The notes beneath the pieces were generated by a model. The model saw nothing but the letters and a program-made list of their open reading frames with translations, had not been told where the DNA came from and searched no databases. A DNA stretch of 5,495 nucleotides from an uncultured Eubacteriales bacterium (GTDB lineage: Bacteria; Bacillota; Clostridia; Christensenellales; CAG-138): contig CACXNN010000203.1 of NCBI GenBank assembly GCA_902768995.1, positions 1-5,495 of the forward strand. Direction: 5' to 3'. A program made the translations under genes and the position numbers. Positions 1 to 5,036 of the stretch are shown piece after piece; position 1 is the stretch's first letter; the number at the start of each line of letters is the position of its first letter.

Positions 1-549
1 GCGGAGTGGGAGCTGTACGACCGGTACAAGCCCCTGGTCCGGGCCCGGGCCCGCACCTTCTTCCTGGTGGGCGCGGACAACGAGGACCTGGTCCAGGAGG
101 GGATGCTGGGGCTATACAAGGCCGTCTGCGAGTACGACGGCGCCAAGAACGCCGCCTTTCGGAGCTTTGCGGAGCTGTGCATCACCCGTCAGATTTTGAC
201 CGCCATCAAGGGCGCCACCCGCAAGAAGCACCAGCCGCTCAACACCTACGTATCGCTGAACCAGCCGGTCTACGAGCCCGGGTCCACGGATCGGACGCTG
301 ATGGACGTGCTCTCGGGCATGGGCGTCAGCGATCCGGAGGAGATGCTCATCGGCCAGGAGAACATGGAGGCCATGGCCCGGGACATCCAGGAGAAACTGT
401 CCCCCCTGGAGAAGCAGGTGCTGGGGCTGTATCTGAAGGGGCTCTCCTACCAGCAGATTGGGCAGCTGCTCCAAAAGCCCCCCAAATCCATCGACAACGC
501 CATCCAACGGGTGAAGAAGAAGCTGGAGGAGCACGTGAGAACGGCATAA
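1..549 (+). CDS. sigH: RNA polymerase sporulation sigma factor SigH, 3' part
   Basis: The frame is open from the window edge to TAA 547-549, giving 182 residues with the N-terminus outside the window. SigH directs core RNA polymerase to early sporulation and stationary-phase promoters. The visible protein begins with a region 1.2/2.1-like stretch (LYDRYKPLVRARARTFFLVG). Region 2.2 core-binding helix follows at about residues 26-42 (DNEDLVQEGMLGLYKAV), then regions 2.3-2.4 at about 53-77 (AFRSFAELCITRQI, TRKKH). Region 4 with its helix-turn-helix lies at about 133-178 (LSPLEKQVLGLYLKGLSYQQ, then KSIDNAIQRVKKKL). From memory of the family, Bacillus SigH is slightly over 210 residues, so about 30 are probably missing upstream. 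A GTG at 67 is not the start, because conserved sigma sequence continues upstream of it. The usual clostridial neighbours rpmG, secE and nusG do not follow; a terminator does. SigH identity rests on recognised motifs; a close sigma-70 paralogue is the only real alternative. Confidence 0.93.
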   Translation, partial: AEWELYDRYKPLVRARARTFFLVGADNEDLVQEGMLGLYKAVCEYDGAKNAAFRSFAELCITRQILTAIKGATRKKHQPLNTYVSLNQPVYEPGSTDRTLMDVLSGMGVSDPEEMLIGQENMEAMARDIQEKLSPLEKQVLGLYLKGLSYQQIGQLLQKPPKSIDNAIQRVKKKLEEHVRTA

Positions 550-573
550 AAAGACGGGCGACCGTCTTTTTTT
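548..573 (+). terminator. Rho-independent terminator of sigH
   Basis: A perfect 10-bp stem (AAAAAGACGG 548-557 with CCGTCTTTTT 562-571) closes a GCGA tetraloop of the GNRA class. The 3' arm runs into a seven-T tract at 567-573. The hairpin begins inside the sigH stop codon, so transcription should end right after the gene. Confidence 0.92.
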
Positions 574-609
574 GTGCAACCATTTCCCCCTCTGCGGCGT
601 CTTATAGAT

Positions 610-736
610 AAGGAGGGGATGCTATGGAAGCAGGGACCGTGGATATTTGGATCGATCACAGGAACAAGCTGATCTCCTGCGTCAACTGTACACCTACTGC
701 CAGCCGCTGCTGGAGGACCGGTACCGGATGCAGTGA
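610..736 (+). other. Unresolved small-ORF region with a strong Shine-Dalgarno
   Basis: AAGGAGGGG at 610-618 is a near-ideal ribosome binding site, 7 bases from ATG 624 when counted from AGGAGG. The ATG 624 frame reads MEAGTVDIWIDHRNKLIS and then turns Cys/Thr/Arg-rich and unprotein-like, running without a stop into vanZ. A second frame (codon register of 662) reads EQADLLRQLYTYCQPLLEDR and then YRMQ before TGA 734-736. That is amphipathic, has GC-rich third positions and looks coding, but it has no good ATG; TTG 647 is the nearest candidate. A third start, ATG 619, gives 17 codons. One reading is a small protein gene whose beginning (624 frame) and end (662 frame) are out of register because of an indel near 660-680. 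I do not recognise a family. It could also be a leader or a chance ORF. Confidence 0.4.
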
Positions 737-741
737 CGGGG

Positions 742-770
742 TTGCCAAGGGGCCCTTTCTTCGGTATAAT
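742..770 (+). promoter_or_regulatory. Sigma-A type promoter for vanZ
   Basis: TTGCCA at 742-747 (5 of 6 to TTGACA) and a perfect TATAAT at 765-770 are separated by the optimal 17 bp. Initiation would fall near 777, giving a leader of about 20 nt before the ATG at 798. This supports 798 rather than 624 as the vanZ start, since the promoter lies inside the longer ORF. Confidence 0.72.
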
Positions 771-797
771 GGGGCAGATCGCGGGAAGGGGGAAGCT

Positions 798-1286
798 ATG
801 ACGGACCGTCGCAAAACTTGGCTGCGCCTGGCGCTCTGGGCGCTGGTGATCGCCTGGATGGCGGTCATCTTCTATTTCTCCGCCCAGGCGGCCGACGACT
901 CCGAACGGACCTCGGGCCGGGTGGTCAGCTGGCTGATCGACCACTTCGACAGGAGCTTCTCGAGCCTGTCCCCGGAGGCGCAGCTGCTGCGGATGGAGGA
1001 CTGGTCCTTCGCGGTGCGGAAGCTCGCCCACTTCGCCGTCTTCGCCGTGCTGGGGTTCCTGTGTTTCGCCGCCTTCTCGGTGGATCTGCCGCCCCGGCGG
1101 GCGTTCCCGGCGGCCCTTATCTTGGGCGGGGTCCGGGCGGTGCTGGACGAGGTCCAGCAAGCTTTCGTCCCCGGCCGTTCCTGCGAGCTGCGGGACATGG
1201 GTATCGACTTCGCCGGGGTGCTCCTGGGCGCCGCGTTCCTCTTGCTGATACTTCATTGGATACAACGAAAAAAGCTTAAGAAGTAA
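798..1286 (+). CDS. VanZ family membrane protein
   Basis: A 162-residue integral membrane protein of the VanZ-like family. VanZ itself gives low-level teicoplanin resistance, but most relatives have no proven role, so no resistance function is claimed. A hydrophobic helix lies at about residues 9-28, followed by FSAQ (27-30), which matches the family's FSxQ. The RKLAHF motif is at 74-79 inside a second helix (about 76-94). Helix three (about 103-116) leads into LDEVQQAFVPGRS (116-128), the family hallmark, and RDMGIDFAGVLLG (132-144) starts the last helix. The basic tail QRKKLKK should be cytoplasmic. The start is ATG 798, with AAGGGGG at 786-792 five bases upstream and a promoter just before it. 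The same frame is open back to ATG 624, but those 58 codons show no VanZ similarity. The last codons and the stop are embedded in the downstream terminator stem. It is apparently monocistronic. Confidence 0.88.
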   Translation: MTDRRKTWLRLALWALVIAWMAVIFYFSAQAADDSERTSGRVVSWLIDHFDRSFSSLSPEAQLLRMEDWSFAVRKLAHFAVFAVLGFLCFAAFSVDLPPRRAFPAALILGGVRAVLDEVQQAFVPGRSCELRDMGIDFAGVLLGAAFLLLILHWIQRKKLKK

Positions 1287-1317
1287 TCTCCCATTATCTT
1301 CTTAAGCTTTTCTTTTT
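1270..1317 (+). terminator. Terminator hairpin A, end of vanZ, possibly bidirectional
   Basis: A perfect 14-bp stem (AAAAGCTTAAGAAG 1270-1283 with CTTCTTAAGCTTTT 1298-1311) encloses a 14-nt loop that holds a further TAAT/ATTA pairing. TTTT-C-TTTTT follows on the plus strand (1308-1317). On the minus strand the stem is followed by TTTTTT, so it may also stop transcripts arriving from trxB. The left arm encodes the VanZ C-terminus and abuts its TAA (1284-1286). Confidence 0.85.
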
Positions 1318-1319
1318 GC

Positions 1320-1354
1320 GCCGCTTTTTCTTTTCACTGAAAAGAAAAAGCGGC
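1320..1354. repeat. Inverted repeat hairpin B downstream of trxB
   Basis: A perfect 16-bp inverted repeat: GCCGCTTTTTCTTTTC at 1320-1335 and its complement at 1339-1354, with loop ACT. It lies 14 bp beyond the trxB stop on the minus strand and could be its 3' stem or terminator, though no T-run follows on that strand before hairpin A. Its T-rich arms resemble hairpins B' (2271-2307) and C (2380-2407), which suggests a dispersed repeat family. Confidence 0.85.
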
Positions 1355-1368
1355 ATAAATACGTATTC

Positions 1369-2246
1369 CTATTTCCTCTCGTTCACGTACCGGCACGCGG
1401 CCAAAGCGGCCACGGCGCCGTCGGCGCAGGCGGTGGTGAGCTGGCGGATGGCCTTCGACCGGCAGTCCCCGGCCACGTACACGCCGGGGGTCCGGGTGAG
1501 GCAGTCCTCGCCGGAGGCGAAGTAGCCGTAGCCGTTCAGCTCCGCCAGGTCCGCGAAGGGCCCGTTCTCGGGGATGAGGCCGATGGCGATGAACAGCCCC
1601 TCACAGGGGATGGTCCGCTCCGCGCCGGTGATCCGGTCCGCCACGGTGACGCCGGTGAGGCCCGCCGGTGAGGCCGTCGCCGTTCGCCTGGACGCCCACG
1701 ATCTTACGGTTGGTTTCGATCGTCACGTTCCTGCGGCTCCGCAAAATCTTTTGCAGGGTCTCCTCGCCCGTGAGCTCGGGCAGGTCCTGGAGGATGATGA
1801 CCTCCCGGCACTTCTCCGCCAGCAGGATCGCCTCCTGGAGCGCGGAGTTGCCACCGCCGGCCACGCAGACGGTTTGGCCGGAGAAAAAGTCGCCGTCGCA
1901 CACGGCGCAGAAGGAGATGCCGTTGCCCACCAGCTCGTTCTCCCCGGGCAGGCCCAGCATCCGATGCTTCACGCCCGTGGCGATGGCCGTCCGCTTCCTC
2001 CACGGCCACGGCCTTCTCCAGCTCCACCTCGGCGCCCAGGGCCAGTATCTGCTCCAGGAGCTTGTCGGCGAACTCGTTGCCGCTCATTTGGATGGTGCCC
2101 GGGTAGTTCTCCACCTTGGGGGAGTAGGTGATCTGGCCGCCGAAGCCGTGCTTTTCCAGGACCAGCACGCTTTTGCCGTTCCGCAGGGCGTACAGCGCCG
2201 CGGTCATGCCCGCCGGGCCGCCGCCGATGACGATGATGTCGTACAT
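1369..2246 (-). pseudogene. trxB: Thioredoxin-disulfide reductase TrxB, broken by two frameshifting indels
   Basis: A low-molecular-weight flavoprotein thioredoxin reductase that would reduce a thioredoxin disulfide, here plausibly the redoxin fused to NrdD. ATG 2246 has GAGGT (in 2254-2259) seven bases upstream. Segment one encodes the FAD-binding start (IIVIGGGPAGMTAALYALR), then FGGQIT and VENYPG. Segment two has ATGVKHRMLGLPGE, the redox-active CAVCDG (Cys codons 1907-1909 and 1898-1900) and a nucleotide-binding GGGNSALQEA. Segment three has IAIGLIPE and the terminal FAD motif GVYVAGDC, then QLTTACADGAVAAL, and ends with TAG at 1369-1371. The segments lie in three frames. At 1985-1993 about 14 residues are missing; at 1650-1675 a 13-bp tandem duplication shifts the frame. 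Restoring both gives about 304 residues, normal for the family. The usual HRRxxxR NADPH-phosphate motif is replaced by LQDLPELTG, so the electron donor is uncertain. Broken gene or assembly error cannot be told apart here. Confidence 0.88.
1650..1675. repeat. Perfect 13-bp tandem duplication inside trxB
   Basis: CGCCGGTGAGGCC occurs at 1650-1662 and again at 1663-1675 with no gap. Thirteen is not a multiple of three, so it shifts the trxB frame. Removing one copy makes the coding strand read GDGLTGVTVADRITGAERT, which joins the two trxB segments smoothly. Confidence 0.93.
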
Positions 2247-2270
2247 GATGAATACCTCAAGTTTTGTTGT

Positions 2271-2307
2271 GTTCCTTTTTTCTCTTCGGTGAAGAGAAAA
2301 AAGGAAC
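2271..2307. repeat. Inverted repeat hairpin B' upstream of trxB
   Basis: A perfect 17-bp inverted repeat: GTTCCTTTTTTCTCTTC at 2271-2287 and its complement at 2291-2307, with a 3-nt GGT loop. It sits 24 bp before the trxB start and would be in its 5' leader. Arm composition and length match hairpin B on the other side of the gene. Confidence 0.88.
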
Positions 2308-2319
2308 CGAAAAAAGAGA

Positions 2320-2373
2320 AGCTTAAGAAGGGATCAAAGGCTTCGCTGAAGCGATCTTTCCCTTCTTAAAGTT
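2320..2373 (-). terminator. Hairpin A', possible nrdD terminator
   Basis: TTAAGAAGGG at 2323-2332 pairs with CCCTTCTTAA at 2360-2369. Nested pairs AAAG/CTTT and CTTC/GAAG close a short loop at about 2345-2347. A further three pairs form outside if A2370 bulges. On the minus strand the stem is followed by CTTCTCTTTTTT, a plausible U-tract. The 12-mer AAGCTTAAGAAG at 2319-2330 is identical to that in hairpin A (1272-1283). Confidence 0.62.
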
Positions 2374-2379
2374 CTTTTG

Positions 2380-2407
2380 TTCAACTTTTCTTTCAAGAAA
2401 AGTTGAA
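2380..2407. repeat. Inverted repeat hairpin C after nrdD
   Basis: A perfect 13-bp inverted repeat: TTCAACTTTTCTT at 2380-2392 and its complement at 2395-2407, around a 2-nt centre. It lies 22 bp beyond the nrdD stop. No T-run follows on the minus strand, so alone it is more an mRNA-end stem than a classical terminator. Arms resemble hairpins B and B'. Confidence 0.8.
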
Positions 2408-2432
2408 TGGCTTTCAATAGATTCCTCTATTA

Positions 2433-2663
2433 CTTTTTCCCCATGAGCCAGCCCTTGATATCGCTGACGCCGCGGAAGGAGGTGAACCCGTCTCCCTCGA
2501 TGAGCACCAGGGTGGGGGCCTGCTTCACGCCGTACTGGTTGACCAGCTCCTTGTTCTCGTTGGCGTTCAGCGGCGTGTAGGCGATGCCCGCCTTATCGAG
2601 GAGCGCCATGGCCAGCTTGCAGTTGGGGCAGGTGGGCGTCTTGAACAGCAGGATGCTGGCGCT
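2433..2663 (-). other. C-terminal thioredoxin/glutaredoxin-like domain of NrdD
   Basis: These are the last 77 codons of nrdD (residues 732-808 after repair). The stretch starts with a beta strand SASILLFKTPT, then the redox motif CPNC (codons 2619-2630) and helix KLAMALLDKAG. A second strand (AYTPLNANEN) and a helix ending in YGVKQAPTLVLI follow, where the AP provides the cis-proline expected beside a CxxC in the thioredoxin fold. FRGVSDIKGWL is the last helix. The small size suits a NrdH/glutaredoxin-type redoxin. The inferred job is to re-reduce the NrdD active-site cysteines, replacing formate, which is the reductant of the E. coli-type enzyme. Confidence 0.85.
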
Positions 2664-2780
2664 GCCCGCCTTCACCTCTTCCTTCACCTCCGCCACGGGC
2701 TCGGCCTTGACTTCTTCGACCGGCGCGGTGAACACGGGCTTCTCCGCGGCTGCGCCCTCGGGCTTGGGGCCCACGTGGGT
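2664..2780 (-). other. Flexible linker between the NrdD core and the redoxin
   Basis: About 39 residues rich in Ala, Pro, Glu, Lys and Val (for example APVEEVKAEPVAEVKEEVKA) with EVK/VKAE-like quasi-repeats. This is typical of an extended tether that would let the redoxin domain reach the reductase active site. Confidence 0.75.
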
Positions 2781-4853
2781 CAGCACGGACCGGCTGATGT
2801 TGTAGACCTTCCGATCCTTGAACTCCTGGGCTTTGCCGTCGTTCCAGTTCTGCACGGGCCGGTAGTAGCCGGTGATGCGGCTGTAGACCTCGGTCTTCTG
2901 GCCGCAGATGGGGCAGGTGAAGTGCTCGCCCGTGATGTAGCCGTGATCCTTGCACACCGAGTAGGTGGGGGACATGGTGTAGTAGGGGAGCTTGTAGTTC
3001 TCGGCGATCTTCCGGACCAGGTTGGCGGCCGCCTTCCAGTCGGGGAGCTTCTCGCCCAGGAACGCGTGGAACACGGTGCCGGAGGTGTACAGGGTCTGCA
3101 GATCGTCCTGGATGTCCAGGGCGGAGAACACGTCCTCCGTGTACCCAACGGGCAGGTGGGAGGAGTTGGTGTAGTAGGGGGTGCCGTTCTCGTTGGCGGT
3201 GATGATGTCGGGGAACTCCTCCTTGTCGTGCTTGGCGAAGCGATAGGTGGTGGATTCCGCCGGGGTGGCCTCCAGGTTGTAGAGGTCGCCGTACTTCTCC
3301 TGGTAGTCGGAGAGCCGCTCCCGCATATGGTTCAGCACGTCCTTGGCGAACTGCTGGGTCTCGGGATGGGTCAGGTCCTTCCTAAGCCACTTGGCGTTGA
3401 GGCCCACCTCGTTCATGCCGATGAGGCCGATGGTGGAGAAGTGGTTGTTGAACGTGCCCAGGTACCGCTTGGTGTAGGGGTACAGGCCCGCATCCAGGAG
3501 CTTGGTGATGACGGTCCGCTTGGTCTTGAGGCTCCGGGCGGCGATGTCCATCATACGATCCAGGCGGGCGTAGAAGTCCTTCTCGTCGCTGGCCAGGTAC
3601 GCGAGCCGGGGCAGGTTGATGGTCACCACGCCCACGGAGCCGGTGCTTTCGCCGGAGCCGAAGAACCCGCCGGACTTCTTCCTGAGCTCACGCAGGTCGA
3701 GCCGCAGCCGGCAGCACATGGACCTGACGTCGCTGGGCTCCATGTCGGAGTTGATGTAGTTGGAGAAGTAGGGCGTGCCGTACTTGGCGGTCATCTCGAA
3801 GAGGAGCTTGTTGTTCTCGGTCTCGAGTCCCGGGTGATGGAGTAGGTGGGGATGGGGTACTGGAAGCCACGGCCGTTGGCGTCGCCCTCGATCATGACCT
3901 CGATGAACGCCTTGTTCACCATGTCCATTTCCTTCTTGCAGTCGCCGTAGGTGAAGTCCATCTCCTTGCCGCCCACGATGGCGGGCAGGTTTTCGAGATC
4001 CTTGGGCACGGTCCAGTCCAACGTGATGTTGGAGAAGGGCGCCTGGGTGCCCCAGCGGCTGGGCGTGTTCACGCCGTAGATAAAGCTCTGGACGCACTGC
4101 TTCACTTCCTTCTGGGAGAGGTTGTCCACCTTCACGAAGGGGGCGAGGTAGGTGTCGAAGCTGGAGAAAGCCTGGGCGCCGGCCCACTCGTTCTGCATGA
4201 TGCCCAGGAAGTTGACCATCTGGTTGCAGAGGGTGGAGAGGTGGCTGGCCGGGGAGGAGGTGATCTTGCCGGGCACGCCGCCGAGGCCCTCCTGGATGAG
4301 CTGCTTCAAACTCCAGCCCGCGCAGTAGCCCGTGAGCATGGACAGGTCGTGGAGGTGGATGGCCGCGCTCCGGTGGGCTTCAGCTACCTCCTGATCGTAG
4401 ATCTCAGTGAGCCAGTAGTTAGCGGTGATGGCGCCGGAGTTGGAGAGGATCAGGCCGCCCACAGAGTAGGTGACGGTGGAGTTCTCCTTCACCCGCCAGT
4501 CGGCGATCTTCAGATAGTTGTCCACCAGGTCCTTGTAGTTGAGGAGGGCGGAGTTCACGTTCCGGACCTTCTCCCGCTGCTTGCGGTACAGGATGTAGGC
4601 CTTGGCCACGTCCGCATAGCCGCTTTCAGACAGCACCTTTTCCACGCTGTCCTGGATGTCCTCCACGGCGATGCAGCCGTCCTGGATCTTGTTCTCGAAG
4701 TCCGCCGTCACATGGAGGGCCAACAGGTCGATCACGCTGGGATGATAGGCCTTGTTCAGGGCCACGAAGGCCTTGGTGATGGCGCCGGTGATCTTGCTGA
4801 TGGTGAATTCGGTGATCTGTCCGTCACGCTTTTTGACTTGGTACATAGGTGTT

Positions 4854-4859
4854 TCTCCT
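4854..4859 (-). promoter_or_regulatory. Ribosome binding site deciding the nrdD start
   Basis: AGGAGA on the minus strand lies 7 bases before ATG 4846. An in-frame GTG at 4909 would add 21 residues (LRLYRAAPHQILKF-like) that match nothing in ATP-cone proteins, and it sits only a few bases after the predicted transcription start, so 4846 is preferred. Confidence 0.85.
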
Positions 4860-4921
4860 GTTGTAAATTTCAAAATCTGATGGGGCGCAGCCCGATACAG
4901 CCGCAGCACCCGAGCATGGCT

Positions 4922-4951
4922 ACTCTACCATATCTTGTGGTGCGGTGTCAA
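4922..4951 (-). promoter_or_regulatory. Sigma-A type promoter of nrdD
   Basis: On the minus strand a perfect TTGACA (4951-4946) is followed after 18 bp by TAGAGT (4927-4922), 4 of 6 to TATAAT. Transcription would begin near 4915, giving a leader of about 70 nt. NrdR-like box 2 overlaps the -35 and box 1 fills the spacer up to the -10, an arrangement suited to repression. Confidence 0.65.
4925..4940 (-). promoter_or_regulatory. NrdR box 1 (weak half)
   Basis: A 16-bp window CTACCATATCTTGTGG on the plus strand keeps the ATATCTTGTG core (4930-4939) shared by all three sites. It matches my recollection of the NrdR consensus (ACACWATATATWGTGT) at about 11 of 16 positions. It lies immediately upstream of, and partly in, the -10 element. 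Confidence 0.6.
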
Positions 4952-4961
4952 TATCTTGTGT
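4946..4961 (-). promoter_or_regulatory. NrdR box 2
   Basis: TGTCAATATCTTGTGT, about 12 of 16 to the NrdR consensus, with an intact ATATCTTGTGT half. Its position is exactly 21 bp from box 1, two helical turns, and it overlaps the TTGACA hexamer. Confidence 0.72.
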
Positions 4962-4977
4962 TGTTTGTTAACAAATC

Positions 4978-4993
4978 ACACAATATCTTGTAT
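4978..4993 (-). promoter_or_regulatory. NrdR box 3
   Basis: ACACAATATCTTGTAT, about 14 of 16 to the NrdR consensus and the best of the three. It lies 32 bp from box 2, three helical turns. Paired NrdR boxes in phase on the helix are the usual arrangement upstream of nrd genes. Confidence 0.75.
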
Positions 4994-5036
4994 TTATACG
5001 GCGCAGTATACAGAGGTGATCTGCAAAAAAGCCTGA

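Larger units (their letters stand above)
2247..2429. other. AT-rich spacer between nrdD and trxB with three hairpins
   Basis: These 183 bp between the nrdD stop and the trxB start contain no convincing ORF and no clear promoter. They hold hairpins B' (2271-2307), A' (2320-2373) and C (2380-2407) almost back to back, plus the trxB ribosome binding site at 2254-2259. Composition is sharply more AT-rich than the flanking genes. The hairpins could attenuate or stop nrdD readthrough, or protect separate nrdD and trxB mRNA ends. Confidence 0.75.
2430..4846 (-). pseudogene. nrdD: Anaerobic ribonucleoside-triphosphate reductase NrdD with fused thioredoxin-like domain, one frameshift
   Basis: A class III glycyl-radical ribonucleotide reductase, making deoxyribonucleotides under anaerobiosis. 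ATG 4846 is chosen because AGGAGA (4854-4859) lies 7 bases upstream and MYQVKKRDG starts the ATP-cone (about residues 2-95). The catalytic barrel follows: GYCAGWSL (Cys175, probable partner cysteine), NTPSRWGTQAPFSNITLD, and SMCCRLRLD (Cys381/382, probable thiyl-radical loop; numbering after repair). The C-terminal part has Cys635, CPIC (648-651, zinc site) and SRITGYYRPVQNWNDG with probable radical Gly663 (codon 2868-2870). A linker and a CPNC redoxin domain end the protein at TAA 2430-2432. The frame breaks at about 3825: TYSITRD (D340, 3827-3829) and ETENNKLLFEM (from 3824) are separated by 2 nt where family members carry about four residues (FDWS-like), so about 10 bp appear lost. Repaired length is 808 residues. 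It may be a real mutation or an assembly error. NrdR sites upstream imply NrdR control. Confidence 0.92.
4847..5036. other. nrdG-nrdD regulatory spacer
   Basis: A 190-bp AT-rich region between the nrdG stop and the nrdD start. It contains the promoter, three ATATCTTGT sites, a 12-bp palindrome TTTGTTAACAAA (4964-4975) between boxes 2 and 3, and the nrdD leader. I see no convincing terminator for nrdG, so readthrough into nrdD is possible alongside the dedicated promoter. Confidence 0.7.

Noticed and set aside
624..797. N-terminal extension of VanZ from ATG 624
   Set aside because: A near-consensus promoter and a ribosome binding site lie inside this stretch just before ATG 798, and the extension lacks similarity to VanZ proteins.
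1574..2369. Plus-strand ORFs across trxB (1574-2131 and 1668-2369)
   Set aside because: They are shadow frames with Arg/Pro-rich composition. trxB motifs on the minus strand account for the region.
3822..3832. Programmed ribosomal frameshift in nrdD
   Set aside because: There is no slippery heptamer or obvious stimulatory hairpin, and the conserved residues between the two frames are physically missing, which frameshifting would not restore.
2775..3845. 356-codon plus-strand ORF opposite nrdD
   Set aside because: It is a Val/Gly/Leu-rich shadow of the GC-rich antisense strand. The minus strand carries clear NrdD motifs through the same bases and no ribosome binding site supports the plus-strand ORF.
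4847..4909. Upstream GTG start for nrdD at 4909
   Set aside because: The added 21 residues do not resemble ATP-cone N-termini, and AGGAGA is correctly placed for ATG 4846.
4961..4982. Rex operator in the nrdD spacer
   Set aside because: TTGTTAACAA resembles Rex half-sites, but the two halves abut with no central spacer, unlike the roughly 18-bp Rex operator.
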